A stretch of DNA of 27,605 bases. Source: Lawsonibacter hominis. Lineage in GTDB: Bacteria; Bacillota; Clostridia; Oscillospirales; Oscillospiraceae. Position 1 is the stretch's first letter. Each line of letters begins with the position of its first letter. Made by a program: the position numbers and the translations under genes. Positions 6,414 through 14,179 of the stretch are shown piece after piece. The stretch covers positions 1-27,605 of the forward strand of contig NZ_JACOPP010000030.1 of the NCBI RefSeq assembly GCF_014287895.1, given 5' to 3'. The notes beneath the pieces were generated by a model that saw only the letters and a list, made by a program, of their open reading frames with translations, was not told the origin of the DNA and did no database searches.

Positions 6414-9400
6414 ATGGCGAGAAAGCTGAAAACCATGGATGGCAACACGGCTGCCGCCCACGTGTCCTACGCCTTTACCGAGGTTGCGGGCATCTATCCC
6501 ATCACGCCCTCCAGCCCCATGGCCGACTATGTGGACCAGTGGGCCGCACAGGGCCGCAAGAACATTTTTGGGACCACCGTGAAAGTAGTGGAGATGCAGT
6601 CCGAGGCCGGCGCGGCCGGCACCGTGCACGGCTCTCTGAACGCCGGCGCCCTGACCACCACCTACACCGCCTCTCAGGGCCTGCTGCTGATGATTCCCAA
6701 CATGTACAAGCTCTCCGGCGAGCTGATGCCCGCCGTGTTCCACGTGTCCGCCCGTACGGTGGCCACCCACGCGCTGAACATCTTCGGCGACCACTCCGAC
6801 GTGATGGCCTGCCGCCAGACCGGCTTTGCCATGCTGGCCGAGGGCAACGTGCAGGAGGTCATGGACCTGGGCGCGGTGGCCCATCTGGCCGCCATCAAGG
6901 GCCGCGTCCCCTTCCTGAACTTCTTTGACGGCTTCCGCACCTCTCACGAGATCCAGAAGATCGCCATCTGGGACAACGAGGACCTGGCGGACATGGTGGA
7001 CATGGACGCCGTCAACGCCTTCCGCAAGCGGGCGCTGAACCCCGAGCATCCCGTGATGCGCGGCTCCCACGAGAACGGCGATATCTTCTTCCAGCACCGT
7101 GAGGCCGCCAACAAGTACTACGAGGCGGTGCCCGACATCGTCGAGGAGTACATGGGCAAGGTCAACGCCAAGCTGGGCACCGACTACCAGCTGTTCAACT
7201 ATTACGGCGCGCCCGACGCCGACCGGGTCATCATCGCCATGGGCTCCATCTGCGACGTGGCGGAGGAGGTCATCGACTACCTGAACGCCCACGGCGAGAA
7301 GGTGGGCCTGGTGAAGGTGCGCCTGTACCGTCCCTTCCGGGCGGACAAGCTGCTCGCCGCCATCCCCGCCACCGCCACCAAGATCGCCGTGCTGGACCGC
7401 ACCAAGGAGCCCGGCGCCCAGGGCGACCCCCTGTACCTGGACGTGGTCACCGCCTTTGCCAACGCGGGCCGTCAGGCCACCATCATCGGCGGCCGTTACG
7501 GCCTGGGCAGCAAGGACACGCCCCCCAGCAACGTGTTCGCCGTTTATGAGGAGCTGACCAAGTCCGCCCCCAAGCGGCAGTTCACCGTGGGCATCGTGGA
7601 CGACGTGACCCACACCTCCCTGGAGGAGAAGCCCTCCCCCAACACCGCGGCCCCCGGCACCATCGAGTGCAAGTTCTGGGGTCTGGGCGGCGACGGCACC
7701 GTGGGCGCCAACAAGAACTCCATCAAGATCATCGGCGACCACACCGACAAGTACGTGCAGGCCTACTTCCAGTACGACTCCAAGAAGACCGGCGGCGTGA
7801 CCATCAGCCACCTGCGCTTCGGCGACCAGCCCATCCGCGCCCCCTACTACATCAACAAGGCCGACTTCGTGGCCTGCCATGTGCCCGCCTATATCGTCAA
7901 GGGCTTCCCCATGGTCCGGGACGTGAAGGACGGCGGCGTGTTCCTCATCAACTGCCAGTGGAGCGATGAGGAGCTGGACCACCACATGCCCGCCGTGGCC
8001 AAGCGCTACATTGCCGAGCACAACATCCAGGTCTATACCATCAACGCCATCGACCTGGCCATCGAGATCGGTATGGGCAAGCGCACCAATACCATCCTGC
8101 AGTCCGCCTTCTTTGCCCTGGCCAAGGTGATGCCGGAGGCCGAGGCCATCGGCTACATGAAGGACGCGGCCACCCATTCCTACCTGAAGAAGGGCCAGGA
8201 CGTGGTGGACCGCAACCACAAGGCCATTGACCTGGGCGCCTCCGCCTTCAAGAAGTTCAACGTGCCCGCCTCCTGGAAGGACGCCGAGGACCAGACCGCG
8301 GCCGAGCACCTGGAGGGCGATCCCGCCACCGTCAAGATGGTGCGCGAGCTGCTGGAGCCCATCGGCAAGATGGACGGCGACAGCCTGCCCGTCTCCGCCT
8401 TCGCAGACGGCCATGAGGACGGCACCTTCTGCCAGGGCGCTTCCGCCTACGAGAAGCGCGGCGTGGCCGTGTCCGTGCCCGCGTGGGACGCGGCCAAGTG
8501 CATCCAGTGCAACCAGTGCTCCTACGTCTGCCCCCACGCCACCATCCGGCCCTACGCCCTCACCGCGGAGGAGGCCGCCAACGCCCCCGCACAGGCCAAG
8601 ATCGTGGACATCAAGGCCGGCAAGGGCAAGGGCGTGTATCAGTTCGCCATCGCCGTCTCCCCCCTGGACTGCATGGGCTGCTCCGTGTGCGTGAGCGCCT
8701 GCCCGGTCAAGGCGCTGGAGATGGTTCCCCAGGAGTCCCAGGCCGATCAGCAGGCCGTGTTCGACTACATGGTGGCCAAGGTGGCCCCCAAGGCCGACGT
8801 GGAGGACATCGCCACCGTCAAGGGCAGCCAGTTCAAGCAGCCCCTGCTGGAGTTCTCCGGTTCCTGCGCCGGCTGCGCCGAGACTGCCTATGCCCGCCTG
8901 GTCACCCAGGTCTGCGGCGAGCGGATGTATATCTCCAACGCCACCGGCTGCTCCTCCATCTGGGGCGGCCCGGCCGCGACCTCTCCCTATACGGTGGACC
9001 AGAACGGCAAGGGTCCCGCCTGGGCCAACTCCCTGTTTGAGGACAACGCTGAGCACGGCCTGGGCCTGTATCTGGGCCAGAAGGCCATCCGCGACCGGTT
9101 GGCCGACAAGACCCGCGCCCTGCTGGCCGTGGAGTGGGCCACTCCCGCCATCAAGGAGGCCGGCCAGAAGTGGCTGGACACCCTGGAGGACGGCGCGGCC
9201 AACGCCGAGGCCACCAAGGCCTACATCGCCGCCCTGGAGGACGGCCTGTGCACCGTGGATGAGCTGTTGGCCAGCGGCAAGGCAGAGATCCAGGCCTTCG
9301 GCAAGGAGCTGCAGGCCAAGGGTGAGACGCTCTGCCAGTGTGACGCCTGCAAGCTGGCCGCCGAGATTCTCCAGGAGAAGGAGTACCTGAACAAGAAGTC

Positions 9401-10049
9401 CGTGTGGATCTTCGGCGGCGACGGCTGGGCCTACGACATCGGCTACGGCGGCCTGGACCATGTGATCGCCTCGGGCGAGGATGTGAATATCTTCGTCTTT
9501 GATACCGAGGTGTACTCCAACACCGGCGGACAGGCCTCCAAGTCCTCCAACATCGGCCAGGTGGCGCAGTTTGCCGCGGCCGGCAAGGTGCAGCCCAAGA
9601 AGAGCCTGGCGGAGATCGCCATGCAGTACGGGTACGTCTACGTGGCCCAGGTGGCCATGGGCGCCAATCCCAACCAGACCCTGAAGGCCATCACCGAGGC
9701 CGAGGCCTATCACGGCCCCTCCCTGATCATCGGCTACGCTCCCTGCGAGATGCACTCCATCAAGGGCGGCATGGCCAATTGCCAGATTGAGATGAAGAAG
9801 GCCGTGGAGTGCGGCTACTGGAACCTGTTCCGGTTCAACCCCGCGTCCAAGGCCGAGGGCAAGAACCCCTTCACCCTGGACTCCAAGGCCCCTGCCGGCG
9901 GCTATCAGGAGTTCCTGATGAACGAGGCCCGCTACTCCGCTCTGACCCGCTCCTTCCCCGAGCGTGCGGAGAAGCTCTTTGCCGAAAACGAAGAGGCCGC
10001 CAAGGCGCGTTACGAGCACCTGACCCGGCTGGTGGAGCTGTACAAGTAA
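6414..10049 (+). CDS. nifJ: Pyruvate:ferredoxin (flavodoxin) oxidoreductase
   Basis: Single-chain PFOR of 1211 residues; converts pyruvate and CoA to acetyl-CoA and CO2 and reduces ferredoxin, a core step of anaerobic fermentation in the cytoplasm. Domains follow the usual order. The N-terminal pyruvate-binding domain begins YPITPSSPMADYVDQWA. Next come the CoA and gamma-type domains, then two 4Fe-4S clusters: CIQCNQCSYVC from Cys696 and CMGCSVCVSAC from Cys753. The C-terminal TPP domain has CAGCAE from Cys818, CQCDAC, and GGDGWAYDIG from residue 1001. The ATG has AAGGAGG about 10 nt upstream. Codons are strongly biased to G/C third positions with few rare ones, suggesting high expression. 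The gene has its own promoter, structured leader and terminator, so it is monocistronic. Confidence 0.97.
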   Translation: MARKLKTMDGNTAAAHVSYAFTEVAGIYPITPSSPMADYVDQWAAQGRKNIFGTTVKVVEMQSEAGAAGTVHGSLNAGALTTTYTASQGLLLMIPNMYKLSGELMPAVFHVSARTVATHALNIFGDHSDVMACRQTGFAMLAEGNVQEVMDLGAVAHLAAIKGRVPFLNFFDGFRTSHEIQKIAIWDNEDLADMVDMDAVNAFRKRALNPEHPVMRGSHENGDIFFQHREAANKYYEAVPDIVEEYMGKVNAKLGTDYQLFNYYGAPDADRVIIAMGSICDVAEEVIDYLNAHGEKVGLVKVRLYRPFRADKLLAAIPATATKIAVLDRTKEPGAQGDPLYLDVVTAFANAGRQATIIGGRYGLGSKDTPPSNVFAVYEELTKSAPKRQFTVGIVDDVTHTSLEEKPSPNTAAPGTIECKFWGLGGDGTVGANKNSIKIIGDHTDKYVQAYFQYDSKKTGGVTISHLRFGDQPIRAPYYINKADFVACHVPAYIVKGFPMVRDVKDGGVFLINCQWSDEELDHHMPAVAKRYIAEHNIQVYTINAIDLAIEIGMGKRTNTILQSAFFALAKVMPEAEAIGYMKDAATHSYLKKGQDVVDRNHKAIDLGASAFKKFNVPASWKDAEDQTAAEHLEGDPATVKMVRELLEPIGKMDGDSLPVSAFADGHEDGTFCQGASAYEKRGVAVSVPAWDAAKCIQCNQCSYVCPHATIRPYALTAEEAANAPAQAKIVDIKAGKGKGVYQFAIAVSPLDCMGCSVCVSACPVKALEMVPQESQADQQAVFDYMVAKVAPKADVEDIATVKGSQFKQPLLEFSGSCAGCAETAYARLVTQVCGERMYISNATGCSSIWGGPAATSPYTVDQNGKGPAWANSLFEDNAEHGLGLYLGQKAIRDRLADKTRALLAVEWATPAIKEAGQKWLDTLEDGAANAEATKAYIAALEDGLCTVDELLASGKAEIQAFGKELQAKGETLCQCDACKLAAEILQEKEYLNKKSVWIFGGDGWAYDIGYGGLDHVIASGEDVNIFVFDTEVYSNTGGQASKSSNIGQVAQFAAAGKVQPKKSLAEIAMQYGYVYVAQVAMGANPNQTLKAITEAEAYHGPSLIIGYAPCEMHSIKGGMANCQIEMKKAVECGYWNLFRFNPASKAEGKNPFTLDSKAPAGGYQEFLMNEARYSALTRSFPERAEKLFAENEEAAKARYEHLTRLVELYK

Positions 10050-10058
10050 ATTCTGCTG

Positions 10059-10092
10059 AAAGATTCCCGGGCTTAAAGCCCGGGAATCTTTT
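10059..10092 (+). terminator. Rho-independent terminator of the PFOR gene
   Basis: Perfect 14-bp inverted repeat, AAAGATTCCCGGGC (10059-10072) and GCCCGGGAATCTTT (10078-10091), with a 5-nt loop, ending in TTTT 43 nt after the stop codon. Confidence 0.88.
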
Positions 10093-10102
10093 GATTGGCG
10101 GC

Positions 10103-10138
10103 CGCTGCGGGCGCCTGACCCGGCTGGCGGAGCGGCAC
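10103..10138 (+). repeat. Decayed copy of the last codons of the PFOR gene
   Basis: Thirty-six bases align without gaps to 10008-10043, codons for RYEHLTRLVELY, with 29 of 36 identical and a 14-bp identical core CCTGACCCGGCTGG. The copy lies 95 bp downstream, past the terminator. It is not in a gene. All seven differences go to G or C in the copy. Confidence 0.6.
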
Positions 10139-10151
10139 ACAAGCAAGCGAA

Positions 10152-10198
10152 AACGGCGGAAGGCCCCCGGACGATGCATCCGGGGGCCTTCCGCCGTT
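10152..10198 (-). terminator. 20-bp perfect hairpin, probable terminator of the DtxR-family gene
   Basis: Arms 10152-10171 and 10179-10198 are perfectly complementary over 20 bp with a 7-nt loop. On the minus strand it ends in TTTT, 16 nt past the regulator's stop codon; on the plus strand it is followed by CTTG. It separates the convergent PFOR and regulator transcripts. Confidence 0.72.
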
Positions 10199-10213
10199 CT
10201 TGAAAAAGCGGTT

Positions 10214-10621
10214 CTAACGTTCGGGGCGGGAGCCTGGGGCGGGCGCATCCGCCCCGGGCTGGCGATAGACATGTTCCTTGATTTTGCAAAAGGTCTCTTC
10301 GCTCAGATCATGCTCCACTTTGCAGGCGTCGGCGGCGGCCACCTCCGGGTCTACCCCCAGGCGGACAAAAAAGTCCGTAAGCAGGCGGTGGCGTTCATAG
10401 ATGCGCTCGGCCACCGCCTCGCCGGGCGGGAGCAGGGTGATCCGCCCGTCCCGGTCCATCTCCACATAGCCGCTCTCCCGCAGCTTTTTCATAGCCACGC
10501 TGACACTGGGCTTGGAGAAGTGGAGCTCGTTTGCGATATCGATGGAGCGGACCATCCCATGGCGCTCCTGCAAACTCAAAATTGCTTCCAGATAATCCTC
10601 TGCGGATTCATAAATTTTCAT
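10214..10621 (-). CDS. Short DtxR/MntR-family metal-dependent transcriptional repressor
   Basis: 135 residues. N-terminal winged helix (residues 1-62, recognition helix near SKPSVSVAMKKLRESG), then the dimerisation and metal-binding domain with ERHRLL (His78) and CKVEHDLS (Cys100, Glu103, His104). There is no C-terminal SH3-like domain, as in MntR. Metal ligands look mixed: Asp9 and Glu12 fit MntR Asp8/Glu11, while Cys100 fits DtxR Cys102 rather than MntR Glu99. The ATG at 10621 has GGAGG upstream; an open extension to 10708 crosses the gene's own promoter. It is divergent from feoA-feoA-feoB, with two palindromes between, so an Fe(II)-dependent repressor of the feo genes is the natural inference. 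Confidence 0.88.
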   Translation of the reverse strand: MKIYESAEDYLEAILSLQERHGMVRSIDIANELHFSKPSVSVAMKKLRESGYVEMDRDGRITLLPPGEAVAERIYERHRLLTDFFVRLGVDPEVAAADACKVEHDLSEETFCKIKEHVYRQPGADAPAPGSRPER

Positions 10622-10653
10622 AAAGCGGCCTCCAGATGCTCGGGCTTTTCTAT

Positions 10654-10682
10654 ACATTAGCATAAAACGCGCCCTTTGACAA
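10654..10682 (-). promoter_or_regulatory. Promoter for the DtxR-family gene
   Basis: Minus strand: TTGTCA (10677-10682), 17-bp spacer ending TGC, TAATGT (10654-10659). It lies 33 nt before the start codon. Confidence 0.6.
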
Positions 10683-10701
10683 GAAATCGGTGGAAAAGCC
10701 A

Positions 10702-10730
10702 TTGACAAATTGAGTTAGTCGAGGTAAACT
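10702..10730 (+). promoter_or_regulatory. Promoter of the feo operon
   Basis: Consensus -35 TTGACA (10702-10707), 17-bp spacer, -10 TAAACT (10725-10730). Start of transcription expected near 10737, just before the first TTAG-N6-CTAA palindrome. Confidence 0.72.
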
Positions 10731-10741
10731 TATAGCGATTT

Positions 10742-10765
10742 AGGGGTTAGATAATGCTAACCCCT
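10742..10765. promoter_or_regulatory. Likely metal-repressor operator 1
   Basis: Perfect inverted repeat AGGGGTTAG-ATAATG-CTAACCCCT, placed at about +6 of the feo transcript. Its core TTAG-N6-CTAA is shared with the second palindrome at 10781 and recalls half-sites of DtxR/IdeR boxes. GTTTT follows, so an attenuator hairpin is an alternative. Confidence 0.6.
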
Positions 10766-10780
10766 GTTTTCCGACCGGGT

Positions 10781-10796
10781 GTTAGATGCATCTAAC
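10781..10796. promoter_or_regulatory. Likely metal-repressor operator 2
   Basis: Perfect 16-bp palindrome GTTAGATGCATCTAAC. It repeats the TTAG-AT-N4-CTAA core of operator 1 at a centre-to-centre distance of 35 bp. Confidence 0.6.
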
Positions 10797-10820
10797 TATC
10801 CGGCGTGAGGAGGAGGGATT

Positions 10821-11033
10821 ATGATGCCCTTGACATTGGCAAAGCCCGGTGAGACGGTGACGATCCGTAAAATCACCGGCAAGGACGAACTGCGTCAGCA
10901 TCTGGCGGAGCTGGGCTTCGTGGTGGACAGCACGGTGACGGTGGTCAGCGAGATCGCCGGGAACCTGATCCTCCAGGTGAAGGACAGCCGGATCGCCCTG
11001 GACCGATCGATGGCAAACCGTATCATGATTTGA
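10821..11033 (+). CDS. feoA: FeoA-family protein, first copy
   Basis: 70-residue SH3-like FeoA domain protein (PF04023), beginning MMPLTLAKPGETVTIRKITG with the family's LAELGFVVDSTVTVV core. FeoA is a small cytoplasmic partner needed for Fe(II) uptake by FeoB. The run of G and A just before the ATG (GAGGAGGAGGG) is a strong ribosome binding site; ATG 10824 is an alternative start. First gene of the feo operon; 13 nt separate its stop from the next gene. Weaker similarity to the second copy suggests two distinct FeoA subunits rather than a recent duplication. Confidence 0.9.
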   Translation: MMPLTLAKPGETVTIRKITGKDELRQHLAELGFVVDSTVTVVSEIAGNLILQVKDSRIALDRSMANRIMI

Positions 11034-11046
11034 GGAGGAATCGACA

Positions 11047-11268
11047 GTGAAGACGCTGCGAGAGGCAAAGGTGGGGCAGACCGTCACCGTGGTCCGGCTC
11101 CACGGAGCGGGCGCGGTGAAGCGCCGTATCATGGACATGGGGATCACCAGGGGGACGCAGGTGCATATCCGCAAGGTGGCCCCGCTGGGCGATCCCATCG
11201 AACTGAACGTGCGGGGGTATGAGCTCTCCGTGCGCAAGGCCGACGCGGAAATGATCGAGATCGCGTAA
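11047..11268 (+). CDS. feoA: FeoA-family protein, second copy
   Basis: 73-residue FeoA domain protein with the family pattern GAGAVKRRIMDMGITRGTQVHI, then PLGDPIELNVRGYELSVRKADAEMIEI, which is the classic FeoA C-terminal half. The start is GTG at 11047, with GAGGAGG (11032-11038) overlapping the previous stop codon. This copy looks closer to canonical FeoA than the first. Two adjacent FeoA genes before feoB are known in Clostridia; the separate roles are not settled. Confidence 0.92.
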   Translation: MKTLREAKVGQTVTVVRLHGAGAVKRRIMDMGITRGTQVHIRKVAPLGDPIELNVRGYELSVRKADAEMIEIA

Positions 11269-11327
11269 ACTCACCGCGTTTGGCAGGAACGCTTGGCTGG
11301 ATCGAATGTTTGGAAGGGAGAACACAA

Positions 11328-13496
11328 ATGGACATCAAAATTGCGCTGGCGGGCAACCCGAACTGCGGTAAGACCACCCTGTTCAATGCCCTGACCGGCT
11401 CGAACCAGTACGTGGGCAACTGGCCCGGCGTCACGGTGGAGAAGAAGGAGGGGCGGCTCAAGGGCCATAAGGACGTGGTCATCCAGGACCTGCCCGGCAT
11501 CTATTCCCTCTCCCCCTATACCTTGGAGGAGGTCGTGGCCCGCAGCTACCTGGTGGGCGAGAAGCCCGACGCCATCCTGAACATCGTGGACGGCACCAAC
11601 GTGGAGCGCAACCTGTACCTGACCACCCAGCTCATCGAGCTGGGCATCCCCGTGGTGGTGGCGGTCAACATGATCGACCTGGTCCGCAAGAACGGGGACG
11701 AGATCGACCGGAAGAAGCTGGGCGAGGCGCTGGGCTGCGAGGTCGTGGAGATGAGCGCACTGAAGGGCGAGGGAGGCATGGCTGCGGCTGAAAGGGCCGT
11801 CTCCCTGGCCCGGAGCCGGAAGGCCGGCGAGCTGCCCCATGTGTTCACCGGCAGCGTGGAGCACGCCGTCGCCCACATTGAGGAATCCATCCAGGGCAGG
11901 GTGGAGGAGCGTTACCTGCGCTGGTATGCCATCAAGCTCTTCGAGCGGGACGGCAGGGTCCTGGAGGAACTGAAGCTGGACGCCGCGCTGGCCGCTCACC
12001 TGGAGGAGCACATCAAGGACTGCGAGTCCGAGCTGGACGACGACGCCGAGAGCATCATCACCAACCAGCGCTATGCGTACATCAGCGGCGTGGTGGAGCG
12101 CTCGGTGAAAAAAAAGGCCGCCAGGCACGCCCTGTCCCCATCCGACCAGATCGACCGCGTGGTCACCAACCGTGTGCTGGCGCTGCCCATTTTCGCGGGG
12201 ATCATGTTCCTGGTCTACTGGGTGGCGATGGGGCCCTTCGGCTCCTTCCTCACTGACTGGACCAACGACGTGCTGGGCGCCGAATGGCTTCAGGCGGGCT
12301 CCCGGGCCCTGCTGGAGGGCTGGGGCTGCGCCGAGTGGCTCACCGGCCTTGTGTCCGACGGCATCGTCGCCGGCGTGGGCGCGGTGCTGGGCTTCGTGCC
12401 CCAGATGCTGGTGCTGTTCCTGATGCTGGCCGTTCTGGAGGACATGGGCTATATGGCCCGCGTGGCGTTCATTATGGACCGGATCTTCCGCAAGTTCGGC
12501 CTGTCCGGCAAGTCCTTCATTCCCATGCTCATCGGTTCCGGGTGCGGCGTGCCCGGCGTCATGGCCTCCCGCACCATCGAGAACGAGCGGGACCGCCGCA
12601 TGACCATCATGACCACCTGCTTTGTCCCCTGCGGCGCCAAGATGCCCATCATCGGGCTGTTTGCCGGCGCCCTGTTCGGCGGCAGCGGCCTGGTGGCCGT
12701 CTCCGCCTACTTCATCGGCGTGGCCGCCATCGTGATCTCCGGCGTCATGCTCAAGAAGACCCGCGCCTTCGCCGGCGATCCCGCGCCCTTCGTCATGGAG
12801 CTGCCCGCCTACCATGTCCCCGCCGCGGGCAACGTCCTGCGGGCGACCTGGGAGCGCGGCTGGTCCTTTATCAAGCGGGCCGGAACGGTCATCGTGGCCT
12901 CCTCCATCATCCTCTGGTTCCTCCAGGGCTTCGGCTTTGTGGACGGCGTGTTCCGGATGGTGGAGGACAACAACTCCTCCCTGCTGGCTGCCATCGGCGG
13001 CGCGGTCTGCATCCTGTTCCGCCCCCTGGGCTTTGGCGATTGGCAGTCCACCGTGGCCACCGTCACCGGCCTCATCGCCAAGGAGAACGTGGTCTCCACC
13101 TTCGGCATCCTGTTCCAGATCGGGGAAGAAGTGGCCGAGGACGATCCGGGCCTGCTGACGGCCGTCGCCGCGCACTATACCGCCATCTCCGCCTACTCCT
13201 TCATGATCTTCAACCTGCTCTGCGCCCCCTGCTTCGCCGCCATGGGCGCCATCAAGCGGGAGATGAACAGCGCCAAATGGACCTTTGCCGCCATCGGCTA
13301 TATGTGCGCCTTCGCCTATGCCAGCGCCCTGATCGTCTATCAGATCGGGGGCCTCATCGCCGGTCAGGTGGGGTTTGGAGCGGGCACTGTGGCCGCCGCC
13401 GTGGTGCTGGCCGGGCTGGTCTACCTGCTGGTGCGCAGAAACAAGTACGATGAAAACCACCTGACCGTGAGCGCCGTGGCCGCGGCGGCCCGGTAA
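11328..13496 (+). CDS. feoB: Ferrous iron transporter FeoB
   Basis: 722 residues, inner membrane Fe(II) transporter with a cytosolic G-protein domain. GTPase motifs: G1 GNPNCGKTT (9-17), G3 DLPG (54-57), G4 NMID (114-117). The helical regulatory domain follows to about residue 270. The membrane part has two Gate motifs; the first contains IGSGCGVPGVMASRTIENERDRRM and the block TTCFVPCGAKMP, both hallmarks of FeoB. I start at ATG 11328 with GAAGGGAG upstream; an open extension to 11280 has no family similarity. The stop is followed at once by AAGGAGG for the Cys-rich partner gene. Expected to be repressed when iron is plentiful through the operators at 10742-10796. Confidence 0.97.
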   Translation: MDIKIALAGNPNCGKTTLFNALTGSNQYVGNWPGVTVEKKEGRLKGHKDVVIQDLPGIYSLSPYTLEEVVARSYLVGEKPDAILNIVDGTNVERNLYLTTQLIELGIPVVVAVNMIDLVRKNGDEIDRKKLGEALGCEVVEMSALKGEGGMAAAERAVSLARSRKAGELPHVFTGSVEHAVAHIEESIQGRVEERYLRWYAIKLFERDGRVLEELKLDAALAAHLEEHIKDCESELDDDAESIITNQRYAYISGVVERSVKKKAARHALSPSDQIDRVVTNRVLALPIFAGIMFLVYWVAMGPFGSFLTDWTNDVLGAEWLQAGSRALLEGWGCAEWLTGLVSDGIVAGVGAVLGFVPQMLVLFLMLAVLEDMGYMARVAFIMDRIFRKFGLSGKSFIPMLIGSGCGVPGVMASRTIENERDRRMTIMTTCFVPCGAKMPIIGLFAGALFGGSGLVAVSAYFIGVAAIVISGVMLKKTRAFAGDPAPFVMELPAYHVPAAGNVLRATWERGWSFIKRAGTVIVASSIILWFLQGFGFVDGVFRMVEDNNSSLLAAIGGAVCILFRPLGFGDWQSTVATVTGLIAKENVVSTFGILFQIGEEVAEDDPGLLTAVAAHYTAISAYSFMIFNLLCAPCFAAMGAIKREMNSAKWTFAAIGYMCAFAYASALIVYQIGGLIAGQVGFGAGTVAAAVVLAGLVYLLVRRNKYDENHLTVSAVAAAAR

Positions 13497-13509
13497 GGAG
13501 GCGGAAGCG

Positions 13510-13671
13510 ATGAATGTCCCCACACTTGTCATAGGTCTGATCGTGCTGGCCGTGTTCGTTGCCATCGTGGCCCGCGGCGTCTACAACAAAACGCATCATA
13601 GGGGAGGCTGCTCCTGCTCCGGCGGATGCGGGAACTGTCCCGGCAGCGGCATGTGCCATCCCGAGCGGTAG
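13510..13671 (+). CDS. FeoB-associated Cys-rich membrane protein
   Basis: 53 residues: MNVPTLVIGLIVLAVFVAIV forms one membrane helix, followed by a basic stretch and a Cys-rich tail with CSCSGGCGNC and a final MCH. This is the pattern of the small FeoB-associated Cys-rich membrane proteins (PF12669) found after feoB in Firmicutes. It may take the place of FeoC or help handle Fe(II), which is inference. AAGGAGG (13495-13501) overlaps the feoB stop, 8 nt before the ATG, so it is translated with feoB. Last gene of the feo operon. Confidence 0.88.
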   Translation: MNVPTLVIGLIVLAVFVAIVARGVYNKTHHRGGCSCSGGCGNCPGSGMCHPER

Positions 13672-13739
13672 TACAAAGATCCCTCGGCCGGCCGCAGCCG
13701 TCCCGGGAAAGGGACAACGCCGCTTTTGGGACCATCACA

Positions 13740-13782
13740 AAGGGGCTGGAGCATCGCGTTAAGATGCTCCAGCCCCTTTTTT
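13740..13782. terminator. Bidirectional terminator after the feo operon
   Basis: 14-bp perfect stem, GGGGCTGGAGCATC (13742-13755) and GATGCTCCAGCCCC (13763-13776), 7-nt loop, with TTTTTT on the plus side. It lies between convergent genes and can also serve the minus-strand small gene, where AAAA becomes a short U run. Confidence 0.9.
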
Positions 13783-13824
13783 GTGCCCGGCCGGTGGGAA
13801 TCCCGGATTCGCTTTGGACCGCGG

Positions 13825-14179
13825 TCATTTGGACAGACGCCGCAGCATCACCTCCGCCGTGCGCGGCGAGGCCACCCTGCAGTAGGCGTCGTTGCCAAAG
13901 TGACAGGCCCGGAGGGAGGCGGTGAGACCGGCGCCGTTGACGGCATTGGAGTCGGTATCCCGGGGGATTTCCACATGGGTGCCCGGGTTCCAGCCCCGGT
14001 AATGATCCCGGATCCGGGCGCATTCGCCCACGCCGTACCAGCAGGATACCGTCTCCACATTGTACCAGATGTCCCGGTTCCAATCGCCGCGGAGCACCCG
14101 GCCGGGATACCTGGCGCTGAAGAACGAAAAGAAGTCGGCGGTCATGGCGTTAAAGCCGCGGATAGGGGGTGCGGTCCAT
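13825..14179 (-). CDS. Small protein of unknown function; start and body in different frames
   Basis: The body frame (stop 13825, in-frame ATG 14145) encodes about 106 residues rich in Trp, Tyr, Cys and Arg (DWNRDIWYNVETVSCWYGVG, then GWNPGTHVEIP and NGAGLTASLRACHFGNDAYC). It looks like a real soluble protein domain, but I do not recognise the family. ATG 14145 has no ribosome binding site. ATG 14179 has an ideal one (AAGGAGG, 7 nt away) but reads MDRTPYPRL and then TAA. The switch point is CTT TAA C, the heptamer where prfB ribosomes slip +1; slipping would give a 117-residue protein. Other readings are termination-reinitiation (the stop is 4 nt before ATG 14145), a frameshift mutation, or a sequencing error. 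Probably the last gene of the lipoprotein-rlmD operon, ending at the shared terminator. Confidence 0.6.
14149..14155 (-). other. Candidate +1 frameshift heptamer CTTTAAC
   Basis: On the minus strand the codons are CGG CTT TAA C. A tRNA-Leu slip from CTT to TTT would place AAC next and join the frame of the downstream body. This matches the CUU-URA-C core of the prfB shift site. The internal Shine-Dalgarno-like stimulator found in prfB is missing here. Confidence 0.4.

Noticed and set aside
6274..6420. A Gly/Pro/Asn-rich small ORF in the PFOR leader overlapping the PFOR start
   Set aside because: Its ATG lies inside the predicted -10 box, it has no ribosome binding site, and its composition comes from the G/C repeats of the leader.
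6411..10289. A 1292-codon open frame antisense to the PFOR gene
   Set aside because: It mirrors a strongly GC-biased gene that avoids TTA, CTA and TCA codons. The protein is low-complexity Gly/Leu/Val/His sequence with no family match; the sense frame has every PFOR motif. The same applies to antisense frames over secA, feoB, rlmD and purL.
10742..10770. Calling the first feo palindrome a terminator
   Set aside because: It lies almost at the transcription start and shares its core with the second palindrome, which has no U tract, so an operator explains both better.
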